DNA from: Fen-178 sp963722575
Lineage (GTDB): Bacteria; Acidobacteriota; Terriglobia; Bryobacterales; Bryobacteraceae
Length of the DNA stretch: 64,000 bases
Assembly: GCA_963722575.1 (NCBI GenBank)
Contig: CAVRNR010000005.1
Span: forward strand, 248,001-312,000
Reading direction: 5' to 3'
A program made the translations under genes and the position numbers. This document shows positions 34,667 to 43,773 of this stretch, one piece after another; position 1 is the stretch's first letter; each line of letters opens with the position of its first letter. The notes beneath the pieces are model-generated. The model made no database searches. It saw only the letters and a program-made list of their open reading frames with translations, and was not told the DNA's origin.

Positions 34667-36955
34667 TTACTTTTCGATGGTGATCGGCTCCTTAAAGGTC
34701 GTCAGCATGTTTTGCATCAGGCGCATTTCCGCCAGCGAGAGCAGGAAGGCCAGGGTCGATTCCGCTCCCTGGTTCCGGTTGACTCGGTCCACGTGCAACC
34801 CATCGCAGCAGCCGCCGGTCTCGGGGTAGTACAGTTCCAGCCCGAGATCGTTCCAGCCGATGAACCAGTCGAAGGCACGTTGGGCCTGTTCGTACCACCA
34901 GGAGTCCGATGTGGCCCGGTAGGCTTCGAGGCAGGCCGACACCATCGCTTGTGCCTCGATGGGCTGCTGGTCGAAGTTGTGGCGCGTGCCGCCGCGCCGA
35001 TAAGATCCGTTGCTGCCAATGGGCCGCAAGTGGCCAGCCTCGGAGGTTTGCACTTCCGCCAGCCAGCGCAGCACCTGCAGGCCTCGTTCAGACACCGCTG
35101 GTTGTCCGGTGGCACCTCCGCTGAGAATCAGGGCGTGCGGGAGCTTCGCGTTGTCGTAAGTCAGCTCCTCTTCAAACCAGGGCCAGTCCGGCTGGCGGGT
35201 CTTTTCGAAAAGCTCCATGAAGCGCGCAGTGAGCGCTTCACGGATTTGGTGGACCAGGCTGTCACCGGTCAAACGGGACAGGTATTCGTGAATGCCGATG
35301 AGGCTGAACGCCCACGCCCGGGGGGAGCTGAACTCCGTCACTGCCGGCAGCGCCAGCGCGAAGAGTTGTCCGGCCATGATGCGGAAACTCTGATACGGCG
35401 AACGCCCCACGCCCATGCCCAGCGCCCAGAGCGCCCGGCCGTGACAATCTTCCGACCCTTGTTCATCGAGCCAGCGGCGATCGAAGCTCAGGTGGTTGTG
35501 GAACCGTTTCGTTTTGAGATTGAACGCGTGATGCAAAAAGGCTGCGTAGGTTGTGGCCAGTGTCCGCACGCGCCCCGGTTCTTCTTCCAACTCGTCGAGC
35601 AGAAGCGTGAGGATGAATGCGCGAGCGTTGTCGTCTGTGCTGTAGCCTTCGGAAAAATTCGGCACGCTCAAAATGGCGCGTTGGAAAATGCCGGTCGAAT
35701 CGGTCATCCGCGCGAGATGATCCAGCTTCAACTTCGGCAACTCCCGCGGCTTCTGATCGAGTGTTTTCGCGGCAAAATATTTTCGAGACACCACCGCCCC
35801 TTCGACCCTCGACAACTCGAAAGAGCGCATGTAGAGGCGCGCGACGTTGCTCCAGACCATCTCACGGCCCAGCTTGTAAGCATTTTTGCGCATGGCGTGC
35901 CGACGCGTTTCGTCGCGCAGCAAGCCGATCACCTCGCGCGCAATGGCCTGGGCGTCGCCGAACGGCACCAGCACGCCGCGCTCTTCCGCCAGCAATTCGG
36001 CAGCGTGCCAGTACGGCGTCGAGACCACGGCTTTGCCAGCACCAAACGTGTAGGCCAGTGTGCCCGACGTGATCTGCGCTTCGTTGAGATAAGGTGTGAT
36101 GTAAAGGTCTGCCGCGCCGATGAACTCCTTCAGGGTTTCGAGTTCCACGAAGCGGTTGTAAAAGATGACGTTCTTCTCGACGTTGTTCTTTTTGGCGAGG
36201 ATTTCGAGGCTAAGACGGTAGGCTTCGCCTTGCCCGCGCAGCTCGTTCGGGTGCGTGGCGCCCAGGACAATATAAACAACATCGGGGAACTCCGCCAGAA
36301 TGTGCGGCAGGGCGTTGAGCACATGTTCAATCCCCTTGTTCGGCGAAAGCAGCCCGAACGTGAGCAACACCACCCTTCCTTCCACGCCGAACTGGTCCTT
36401 GAAATAATTCGGATCGACAAAGGGTATGTCGGGAATGCCATGCGGGATGAGATCAATCTCGGCCGGCGGTGCCTGGTAAACCTCCTGCAACATCTGCCGC
36501 CCATGCTCGGCCATGACCACAAGCCGGGTCGAGCGCGCGATCAATTCCTGCATCACACGCCGCTGGTCGGCTTTCGGCTCCCGGAGGAGGGTGTGGAGCG
36601 TGGTGACGACAGGCATTCTCAAATCGCGCACCAGCGCCAGCACGTGGCTGCCGGCCGGCCCGCCGAAAATACCGAACTCGTGCTGCACGCAGACGATGTC
36701 CACGTTGCTGATGTTGAGGAACTCCGCCGCGCGCTGATAGGACGATAAATCCTGCTCCTCAATCTCGAAGTGAACTACGTCCGGATACTCGTAGCTGCCC
36801 TTGATGTCATTGACCGCCACCGAGAAGCACTGTCCTTGGGGGTACTCGGCTGCCACGGCTGCAAGCAGGTCGGACGTGAACGTGGCGATGCCGCATATGC
36901 GCGGCGAGAAGCCGCCGAGAAACGCGATCTTCCGAATCTTGGACGCTTCTTTCAT
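34667..36955 (-). CDS. GT4 glycosyltransferase fused to an alpha-toroid glycosidase-like domain
   Basis: A 762-residue two-domain protein. Residues 1-400 are a GT-B glycosyltransferase of family 4: FSPRICGIATFTSDLLAAV near the start, QHEFGIFGG, HGIPDIPF, LTFGLLSPNKGIEHVL and YLNEAQITSGTLAYTFGAGK with the nucleotide-sugar-binding E-x7-E region degenerate. Residues 400-762 (STDDNARAFILTLLLDELEE, EDCHGRALWALGMGVG, PEAQAM-like QQPIEAQAMVSACLEAY) look like an (alpha/alpha)6 barrel as in glycoside hydrolases or phosphorylases. The fusion suggests coupled synthesis and trimming of a polysaccharide; the sugar is unknown. A 678-codon open frame on the opposite strand is a shadow. Confidence 0.85.
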   Translation of the reverse strand: MKEASKIRKIAFLGGFSPRICGIATFTSDLLAAVAAEYPQGQCFSVAVNDIKGSYEYPDVVHFEIEEQDLSSYQRAAEFLNISNVDIVCVQHEFGIFGGPAGSHVLALVRDLRMPVVTTLHTLLREPKADQRRVMQELIARSTRLVVMAEHGRQMLQEVYQAPPAEIDLIPHGIPDIPFVDPNYFKDQFGVEGRVVLLTFGLLSPNKGIEHVLNALPHILAEFPDVVYIVLGATHPNELRGQGEAYRLSLEILAKKNNVEKNVIFYNRFVELETLKEFIGAADLYITPYLNEAQITSGTLAYTFGAGKAVVSTPYWHAAELLAEERGVLVPFGDAQAIAREVIGLLRDETRRHAMRKNAYKLGREMVWSNVARLYMRSFELSRVEGAVVSRKYFAAKTLDQKPRELPKLKLDHLARMTDSTGIFQRAILSVPNFSEGYSTDDNARAFILTLLLDELEEEPGRVRTLATTYAAFLHHAFNLKTKRFHNHLSFDRRWLDEQGSEDCHGRALWALGMGVGRSPYQSFRIMAGQLFALALPAVTEFSSPRAWAFSLIGIHEYLSRLTGDSLVHQIREALTARFMELFEKTRQPDWPWFEEELTYDNAKLPHALILSGGATGQPAVSERGLQVLRWLAEVQTSEAGHLRPIGSNGSYRRGGTRHNFDQQPIEAQAMVSACLEAYRATSDSWWYEQAQRAFDWFIGWNDLGLELYYPETGGCCDGLHVDRVNRNQGAESTLAFLLSLAEMRLMQNMLTTFKEPITIEK

Positions 36956-37813
36956 GAGTTGGTTCGCTTCTATTCTTCGCTCTCCGCGAAACCCCCACTG
37001 CTATACACAATAGCATTCCTTGCCGAGCGCCCAATCCGAAAGGAAAGTTATCCAGGACTTCCATTTCGGCATCCTGGCCGGCATCCAGTAAACACCCGAC
37101 CGCCTTCGTTGGGGCCGTTTCGTTCGTTCCTTTCATTCCGAGCGACTCCGGCGACCCACGAAGGAGCCAACCCTGCCTCTTCCAGGCACGGGAAAAGCGG
37201 GAATTGCCTCATTTTCACGCCATTTGTCAGACACCTCTGGCGTCCCGCACCTCCTGGTCGACCGATTGCCTTGCTGCCGCAACACCGGCTAAACGCCGAC
37301 CACGGAATTAATCCCGCCTTGTTGCGCAGCGTTTCGCGTCCAAGCCGGTGCGCGGAGTCTACCGAATCCGGAGGCTGACTCTCCCCCGTCCCAGTTTTGC
37401 TTGATGTCCCCGCCACCCCGAGGTAATGTCCACATGGCTACCGATATTGCCGCATAACGCTCCACCGCTCCACCTTCGGCGACGTTGGCACAGCCCGCGC
37501 CGGACAATGCCGAGACAACGATTTTCTACGGCGACCGCTTGCCTTCGGCGCTGTGAATGTATCCGATAGACCTGGTGCCAGCCGCAAGAGGGCAGAACAC
37601 CGGAGGTTCCAGAGGACTCCAGTCTCGACCTTCGTGGCAAAGCCCGAGACTTTCCAGTGTCGATCCGACCGTCACGAGTTCGTCTTCCGAATTCGATGAC
37701 GTGAGTTTCGCAGGAACGCGGCGCGCCAGGTGCGAGCGGCGCCCCCGGTTGCGCTTCCTGTGGGTGCGTCGTGACTTCGACCTGAGAAACCCTGGCAGCC
37801 AGCGAGCCCGCCC
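36956..37813. other. Long gene-free stretch with a dispersed repeat
   Basis: No gene can be supported over 858 bases; the open frames on either strand have no protein-like pattern. The copy of the dispersed repeat at 37411-37465 lies here. Confidence 0.5.
37411..37465 (+). repeat. Dispersed repeat, second type (GAGGTAATGTCCACATGGCTACCGATA)
   Basis: It reads GAGGTAATGTCCACATGGCT and then ACCGATATTGCCGCATAACG. The left part and the first bases of the right part recur at 41510-41545 (GAGGTAAGGTCCACATGGCT, AGCGATA). Both are in gene-free DNA in the same orientation and are preceded by a similar TTGATGT..CC sequence. Confidence 0.5.
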
Positions 37814-39097
37814 TTACTGCCGAACATTCGCCAGGCCGCACAGATCGCCGACGATCGGGTTCTTTCGCCTCAGGGCCTGGCAGGTAAGATTCCAGACCGT
37901 ACCCTCCTGCGCAGGCCGATTGGCTTGGAGCATTCGCGCACGCATCCAGGGGATGGCCCAGGCCCATCCGGCGACATCTTCCTGGACTTTGGCCCCGGCG
38001 GCAGGCCAGCCGGATTGGAATGCCCGGACCTGGGCGGCGAGTCCCGGCCCGGTGAGTTCGGCGAGATCCGCAGCCGACAGAGCCTGGAGATAGAACAGGT
38101 CGTTACGCGCATCTCCGTAGGCCATAATTTCGTTGAGCAGGGTCTTCAGGTCGGAGGTGGCATCGTTGAAGCCTCCGGCGCCGGACTCGTGGCCGAAGTG
38201 CTTCTGGGTAGCGTGGACCAGCTCGTGAATGATGGCGCCTGCGAAAGAGTCGGGCGATGCGGGCGTGATGCCGCTGGTGCAGCGCGAGAGGTCGGGGGTA
38301 ACGCGCGCGCAGGTGAAGAATGCCGATTCATAGAGGTGGAGGGTACCGTTGGCGGAGGTGTCCATGGGGGAGGCGTCGGACGGGTTGCCGGTGCTGACCT
38401 GGGGCGCCTGGCCATACAGCTTGCTGATGGAGACTTCTGGAGTGCCGATGGCCTCGCGGGCGCCAGCCTCCTTCAGCAGGCACTCGCCGTAGGGTAACAT
38501 CGTGCCTGGCGCGGAAATCTCACCGTTGGCGTGATTCAGGTAGCCGCCAATTACGAATCCGAGGATTTCGAATTTTAGGCGGCTGCGTTCCGCGTCACCG
38601 CCGAGACTGGTGTAGGCGGAGCGCTGGTTGGCGATGTCGGCGCGCACCAAGGCGAGGAGCTTGGTGTAGTCCGCGGCCATCTTCTGTTGCGTGGCGGAGT
38701 CCAGTGCAGCGAAGGTGCGGAAATATGCGCGGCCGATGAGGTCCCTGTAGCAGGGATAGCCGCTGCACGGGTCGGTATTGCGCAGGTCGGGGCTGCACGA
38801 ATTGGCGCAGGCGAGGTAATCGATTTTGGCCGCGCCGCCCTCGCCGATCTTGAATGACAGGCAAGATTCACCCAAGCTGATGCCGACATTCGCCCGGTAG
38901 CAGGGCGGAGCCAGGAGGCCGGGCTTCAACTGCTTGGGACAGGTCCCGGACACGAGGTTATTGACCACAGCACGGCGGCTGAGGTCCTTGACCGAAACGG
39001 TTTGGGATTGGGCGGAAACGAAGGGCAGTGATACGATGAGCGCAGACAGGAACGCAGCAAGCAATCCCGCCGGCTTTCGAGGGGGGCTTTTTGCCAT
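37814..39097 (-). CDS. Putative secreted zinc metallopeptidase
   Basis: From ATG 39097 (complement) the 427-residue product has a signal peptide (PAGLLAAFLSALIVSLPFVSAQ). It carries HELVHATQKHF at about residue 298, a HExxH zinc-binding motif, with a downstream Glu in LLNEIMAYGD as a possible third ligand (gluzincin arrangement). The N-terminal half is cysteine-rich (GTCPKQLKPG, CANSCSPDLRNTDPCSGYPC), suggesting disulfides outside the cytoplasm. No known family is recognised. The longer frame upstream to 39292 was rejected because the signal peptide starts here. Confidence 0.65.
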   Translation of the reverse strand: MAKSPPRKPAGLLAAFLSALIVSLPFVSAQSQTVSVKDLSRRAVVNNLVSGTCPKQLKPGLLAPPCYRANVGISLGESCLSFKIGEGGAAKIDYLACANSCSPDLRNTDPCSGYPCYRDLIGRAYFRTFAALDSATQQKMAADYTKLLALVRADIANQRSAYTSLGGDAERSRLKFEILGFVIGGYLNHANGEISAPGTMLPYGECLLKEAGAREAIGTPEVSISKLYGQAPQVSTGNPSDASPMDTSANGTLHLYESAFFTCARVTPDLSRCTSGITPASPDSFAGAIIHELVHATQKHFGHESGAGGFNDATSDLKTLLNEIMAYGDARNDLFYLQALSAADLAELTGPGLAAQVRAFQSGWPAAGAKVQEDVAGWAWAIPWMRARMLQANRPAQEGTVWNLTCQALRRKNPIVGDLCGLANVRQ

Positions 39098-39279
39098 ACG
39101 TGCATTATTGTAGACACCACCCGTGCAGATAACAACTGCGACTTTATGCGACTTTATGAAAGCGGCTGGACGCCGCGGGGATGCCGGGTTGCCGACCGGG
39201 TTCTCCAAGTTAGACCCGAGGCGACGCAAGCTTCGCAAGTAGCGTCTTACCTGACATTTGGCCGGATCCGTTTCGCTCG

Positions 39280-39420
39280 CTATCCGGTCCAAACCGCACC
39301 ATCGGGAGTTCGATCCGAAACGAGGTTCCCCGTGATGAGCGCGGCCCGAAGCCCGTCCACGTACGCGGCGGTCTGCTCTGCCCGTTCAACGCATTCGGGG
39401 CAGGCGAGCAGCGGTTCCTC
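39280..39420 (-). pseudogene. C-terminal tail of an unknown gene family, copy 2
   Basis: Minus-strand codons read LACPECVERAEQTAAYVDGL, RAALITGNL and run to a stop at 39280. They are related to the tail at 34512-34600. The upstream part has been replaced by the truncated sulfatase, whose stop lies right at this junction. Confidence 0.45.
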
Positions 39421-40174
39421 AAGCGGGGCCAACTCGGCTTCGTCGGTTACGCGAAGTCGAGATGCCAGAGTACCGGCCACGATAGCGCTCGATGTCACTT
39501 TCGAAGGCCTGCAACGGCCAGTGTGGCGCGGTGAACGCCGTGTATAGGAAGAATGGCTCGGGCCGTCGCGCCGCATCTTCGAGGTATGCAGCGGCGTTGC
39601 GGCCGATCGCGTCGGTCAGATAGTAGTCCGATCCATCGGGTTCGACCGCGTCATTGTCCCGTGTCAGCGTCCACGGCTGGAAATAGCTGGCGGCGCCCGC
39701 GATGATGCCGTAAAAGCGGTCGAAGCCGCGCTGCAAGGGCCAGTTGTGTTTCCGGCCGTTGTTCGGCGTCACGTGCCACTTGCCGCTGATCATGGTCTGG
39801 TAACCGCCGCCGTGCAACACCTGTGCGATGGTCACGCACTTGCGATTGAGGTCGCCCAGGTAACCGGGCAGCGTGGGACGCGGATTGACCATGTGGCCGA
39901 CTCCCGTCTGGTGCGCGTAGAGTCCGGTCAGCAGGCTGGCGCGGCTGGGGCAACATCGCGCCGTGTTGCGGAAATGCGTGAAACGGACGCCGGATTCGGC
40001 CAAGCTGTCGATATGGGGCGTGTGGATCTCGCTGCCGTAACAGCCCAGGTCACTGAAGCCCATATCGTCCGCCAGCATGACGATGATGTTGGGGCGCCGC
40101 GGCGCGGCGGAAGAAGCACGAATAGTGGTAGCCGCGCCGGCCGTTGCGAGTTTTACAAAGTCCCTGCGGAGCAT
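39419..40174 (-). pseudogene. Arylsulfatase, C-terminally truncated
   Basis: From ATG 40174 (complement) the product starts MLRRDFVKLATAGAATT, a twin-arginine-like signal. The sulfatase core follows: RPNIIVMLADDMGFSDLGCY with metal-binding Asp pair, and CCPSRASLLTG, where the CxPSR Cys is converted to formylglycine. SGKWHVTPNN and APHWPLQAFE are also present. After about 230 residues the family sequence stops and 15 unrelated codons lead to a TGA; normal length is near 500. The second metal site (DNG-type) is lost, so it is likely inactive. Confidence 0.75.
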
Positions 40175-40329
40175 CACGGACTCCATTCTGTCACGAAAAC
40201 TCTTGCGAGCATAGCGGCCAGGCACGCGAGCGGCCAGGCGGCCGTAATCGTTCCAGTTACAATCTAGGCATGCCTCTTATCCGTGCGCTTGCCACGCCGG
40301 CAGCGGACGCCAAACTGCAGCCTTTTTCG

Positions 40330-40626
40330 TATGATCCTGGGCCCCTCGGAGGCGAACAGGTTGCGGAAGGAGCATCGCGAGCGGTTCGCGGTGGCGATCC
40401 TGGCGGACGAGATGGTGCGGGGGCACGTTGTGGACCGGGGGGAGAACCCGCTGTACTGGAAGCTGCTGCCTGCGGCGGGGAAAGCGTCGGGGCTGCCGGT
40501 GCTGTATAACACGTCGTTCAATCTTTTCGGCGAGCCGCTCGTGTGCACCCACAGGACGCCGTGCGGAGATTCTACTCGTCGGGCATCGACGCGATGCTGG
40601 TGGGGAATTTCTCCCTGGGGAAGTAG
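40330..40626 (+). pseudogene. C-terminal fragment of a carbamoyltransferase with a frameshift
   Basis: The frame reads RERFAVAILADEMVRGHVVD, LYWKLLPAAGKASGLPVLYN and TSFNLFGEPLVCT, typical for the C-terminal part of NodU/CmcH-type carbamoyltransferases. At about 40550 the reading frame shifts; the correct continuation QDAVRRFYSSGIDAMLVGNF is in another frame and ends at TAG 40624. The N-terminal 400 or more residues are absent. Confidence 0.65.
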
Positions 40627-40627
40627 A

Positions 40628-41080
40628 TTACTTCCTGGCCAACGTGTCGGCGATTTTGCGCAGAAGTACCTCGTCGGCACCGGCCTCCAGGCTGACCACC
40701 ATGTGGCAACTGCCCGTGGCGGCCGGCACCCACACGTTCCAGCCGCGGGTAGTCTTGTTCATAAACGTCACCGGCTTGTCGATGAGGAAAACGCGCTTGT
40801 CGCTGTTCTCTACCACCTTCTCCGGTTTGAGTGCTTCCAGGAGTTGAGGCGAGCGCGCTCCGAACTTGTCCAATTTTTCATTGGCCAGCATCACGGAGGC
40901 GGTCTGCTTCGGATCCGCGAACATGTCGGGAATCATCGGCTGGGCCTTCCAATCCGCCGGCACGGCCGCCTGGCAGACACCTTTCTGATCCTTGATGGCC
41001 TGCCATCCGGCAGGAACCGACTGGGCCCCGAGGACAACGGTCAGCCCGCAGAGAAGCAACGAAGCACGAAAAGGGTTCAT
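40628..41080 (-). CDS. Small secreted protein
   Basis: A 150-residue protein with a signal peptide (MNPFRASLLLCGLTVVLGAQ). The mature part (VPAGWQAIKDQKGVCQAAVP, FLIDKPVTFMNKTTRGWNVW) looks like a single alpha/beta domain with two Cys that could pair. No family is recognised. The stop lies two bases from the end of the carbamoyltransferase remnant on the other strand. Confidence 0.65.
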   Translation of the reverse strand: MNPFRASLLLCGLTVVLGAQSVPAGWQAIKDQKGVCQAAVPADWKAQPMIPDMFADPKQTASVMLANEKLDKFGARSPQLLEALKPEKVVENSDKRVFLIDKPVTFMNKTTRGWNVWVPAATGSCHMVVSLEAGADEVLLRKIADTLARK

Positions 41081-41565
41081 ACGATTCAACCAGGATTTCC
41101 GTTTTGGACTTCCAGATCCCATTCAGTATAAACCGAAGTGCCATCCTTTGGTCCTGCAAGTTGCATTTTTCCTCCGGGAGCCGTCTTTGGTCCTGCAAAG
41201 AGCGCCTTTCGACCTGCCCGGAAAAATCCAAAACCGGGATCCTGTCTTTTCAGGGCATTCCATAAACACCTCGCCGATCCTCACCTCCTGGTCTACTTAA
41301 TTTCGCTGTGCCCATCGCCTCCGTCTACCCCGTCGCCACCGCCAGCGCATCGATCCGCCGGACCATGCTCCCGAACAGCCGCCGCGTGGCCTTGCGCCAG
41401 TAGCAGCGAGTAGCCGCACCAATGCTCGCTCAACCGCCCTCCCGTCGTCACGAGCCCGTCGTTGCACCCCCTCGAAACGCTTACGTTTTCTTCGGGCTTG
41501 ATGTTTCCACTCACCAGAGGTAAGGTCCACATGGCTAGCGATAAGGCCCATTATGAGGACCTTAA
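41081..41565. other. Gene-free stretch with short repeats
   Basis: TTTGGTCCTGCAA occurs twice as a direct repeat (41147-41159 and 41186-41198), and a copy of the second dispersed repeat lies at 41510-41545. No gene is supported. Confidence 0.4.
41510..41545 (+). repeat. Dispersed repeat, second type, copy 2
   Basis: GAGGTAAGGTCCACATGGCT followed by AGCGATAAGG; related to 37411-37465 in the same orientation. Confidence 0.45.
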
Positions 41566-41793
41566 ATGACTGATTTGATTGTTGTTCCACAACAGAGCCA
41601 ATGGCACAAGCTGAAGGCGCTCGTGCTGGACCACGGACGGACTGACAGGATCCTGCGGCCGAAAGAGCATGTACAGTTTCGCATGCAGCGGGTGGCGCAG
41701 GAACAACTTAACAACAACCTTCTCCGCGCGGATCTGGGCGGCGAGTTGCCTCAGGCCCCGCTCGTCGTCGTTTGTGGGCGTGCCGAATGTTAG
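41566..41793 (+). pseudogene. Possible N-terminal remnant of a tyrosine recombinase
   Basis: The first 23 codons (MTDLIVVPQQSQWHKLKALV) resemble, from memory, the N-termini of acidobacterial phage-type integrases; the remaining 50 codons (HVQFRMQRVAQEQLNNNLL) do not continue that family. Either it is a recombined remnant or an unrelated small protein. Confidence 0.3.
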
Positions 41794-42064
41794 CTGCGCC
41801 CGGAACTCCTCGGCGAAGCGGCCCGGCCGAGCAAGGCATCTTGCCCCGCATCCGGGAGCTGAAGGCGGGCCATACCACCCAGCAGATAGCGCACGAACCG
41901 AACCGGCAGGCGTTCACCACCGGCCGCGGGAGCGTATGACGGTTCCAGAATGTGGCGGAAGCGCTCCGGGCGGCGTAGCCTAAGAGTATGATCTTCGAAC
42001 GACAGGGTCTGAATCGGCCGAAGACACGCCCGCGTTACAGCCTGCCGTGCGAGGGGACGATTAG

Positions 42065-42496
42065 ATGAAAGCGAAGGTGTTCTTTCACCGAACTGACCGA
42101 CCGGCAGCAGACGCGATTCTCGCTGACGGCTTTCGGGACGCATCCGGCGACTACATGACGGAGCGAACTCATGAGGGAGTCTGGCTCTCGGACGTGCCCC
42201 TGGATGCCAATGAGGGCGCAAGCGGCGATGTCCTTCTGGTCGTAATAATGGCGTTGTCCGACGCCGAGCAGGATCAGTTCGAGTGGGTCGAGGAGGGTAA
42301 GCCCTACCGTGAGTGGCTGTTTCCAGCGGCGCTCATCAACGAGAGCGCGACCATTCTTGACGTGACCGCACTGGAGGATGAAGCTCTTTTTGAGCAGAAG
42401 GTGGCCGCACTCCGGGCCGAGGCGGAGAAGTTGCCGGCGGATCGGCAGGAGCAACTGAGGCGGACTCTAGAAATCCAGGAAGACGCGGAACGATGA
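42065..42496 (+). CDS. Hypothetical protein with ADP-ribosyltransferase-like N-terminus
   Basis: A 143-residue acidic protein. The N-terminal FFHRTDRPAADAILADGF, then THEGVWLSDVPLDANEG, resembles the H-x-T...G-F-x...G-x-W-L-S pattern of small ADP-ribosyltransferase-like toxin folds, but the match is by pattern only and no catalytic set can be confirmed. The C-terminus is a charged helix (AALRAEAEKLPADRQEQLR). No antitoxin-like partner is obvious. It starts with ATG 42065. Confidence 0.6.
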   Translation: MKAKVFFHRTDRPAADAILADGFRDASGDYMTERTHEGVWLSDVPLDANEGASGDVLLVVIMALSDAEQDQFEWVEEGKPYREWLFPAALINESATILDVTALEDEALFEQKVAALRAEAEKLPADRQEQLRRTLEIQEDAER

Positions 42497-43011
42497 AGCG
42501 CCGGGGATACCTTAATCAGGTGCTCGCCTCCCCGGCGGCACCACTCGGGAGGAACTTCGAGGCACGATTTGATGCCGTGTTTCATGACTAAGTTTTGTTA
42601 GCAACCCTGGTAGCGGTCGCGCGAACCGCACCTGCCGCGGCGCGGGCGGCGACGGCGACCGGCTGCCGCATGAGTACCCGGAGGGCGGCTCGCGGGGCCG
42701 CGGCGCTGGAGCATGTGATTCATCGCCGATTTCGCGCCACGTCGCGTTCAGGCGCGCCGGCAGGCCGAGGCCGTAGCGAATCACCACCCAGGCCCTGACG
42801 ACGCGACACAGGGCAAAGTGGCGCGAAATTCAGGCGGTTTACGGGCGCCTGTGGGCGCGGGAGGCCCGACGTGGAACGGGCAATTGCACTTATCCGCACG
42901 CACTTCTCGGCCGCCTGGTCCGAAAAATCGGCAGGTCTTGAGGTGGCGCCGGAATGCGTACAGGTCACGGTCTGCTTGCACGGTGTTCACATTACCTCAA
43001 AACCCAGCAAA
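42497..43011. other. Gene-free stretch
   Basis: No gene is recognised; open frames here lack protein-like sequence. Confidence 0.4.
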
Positions 43012-43278
43012 TCAATGGATTCGGTCCTTGGTGGTGCGTTTGGCATACACCCTTGCTGCGGCGCTCGCGGAAATCGTGATCGTGGTGTAGTCGCGCTTGG
43101 CGCGACGGCCGACGTTGGGCTGTCGCAGGATGCCAGGACCGTATTCGTCCCGGAACCATTCGCGAACGGTTTTTTGACTAAATCCCCAGAGACGTGCCCA
43201 ATAGGCGATGGGATAATGCCGCTCCTCAAAGGCTTGCGGCGGGGAAACCGCAAGCGGAGCTTTGCCCTGGTCAATCAC
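43012..43278 (-). CDS. Small helix-turn-helix protein, excisionase-like
   Basis: An 88-residue protein with HYPIAYWARLWGFSQKTVRE, a winged-helix/excisionase-type recognition region, followed by basic residues (RRAKRDYTT) that could form the wing. Such proteins often sit at the ends of integrated elements. No integrase is adjacent now, so it may be a leftover of an older insertion. Confidence 0.55.
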   Translation of the reverse strand: MIDQGKAPLAVSPPQAFEERHYPIAYWARLWGFSQKTVREWFRDEYGPGILRQPNVGRRAKRDYTTITISASAAARVYAKRTTKDRIH

Positions 43279-43773
43279 CGCCAGCCCCTTGTGCCGAACT
43301 CAACTCAGGCTGCCGCAATACGGTTGGCATCGCGATGGCACGAAGGCGTTCGCCTGGGGCGTCTATCCGGCCCGCTCTTCAGATTCAGATTAGCAGAGGA
43401 GTTTGACGGTCTGTTTGAGCCTATCGGCTGGCGCAGCAATGTGATGAGAGACGCAAGGGGAGGTACCGGGGAGGCACTACCGAGGCACCGCCCTTATATT
43501 AGATTAGTCTACACCGGCGCGATTCCGAGCCAGTGCGGGAAAACCGGAGGCTCCAACCCTTTTGGTTAACCGCCCGCAATGGCACCCAATGAGGCGTTTC
43601 ATCACGGCGACACCCGTGAACAGTTGGAGGCAGCATGTTAACTACCCATGCCGACGACAGAGCACGCAATCAACGACGCCAGGAGATCGGAGTTTGCACG
43701 CGAGATCTGGGCTAAGAGGCGGGGGAGGGGGACGGATAGATCGGGAGAAGTCCCTTTCTTATTCCGTTTTGGC
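43279..43773. other. Gene-free stretch with GAGGTACCGGG-type repeats
   Basis: At 43457-43490 the sequence GGGGAGGTACCGGGGAGGCA and CTACCGAGGCACCG forms three imperfect direct repeats, followed by TTATATTAGATTAGTCTAC. A similar array with ATTAGACTAC is found at 48887-48942 inside the broken gene of element B. The rest shows no gene. Confidence 0.45.

Noticed and set aside
34712..36748. A 678-codon plus-strand open frame
   Set aside because: It is antisense to the glycosyltransferase, whose motifs are unmistakable; high GC makes such long shadows common.
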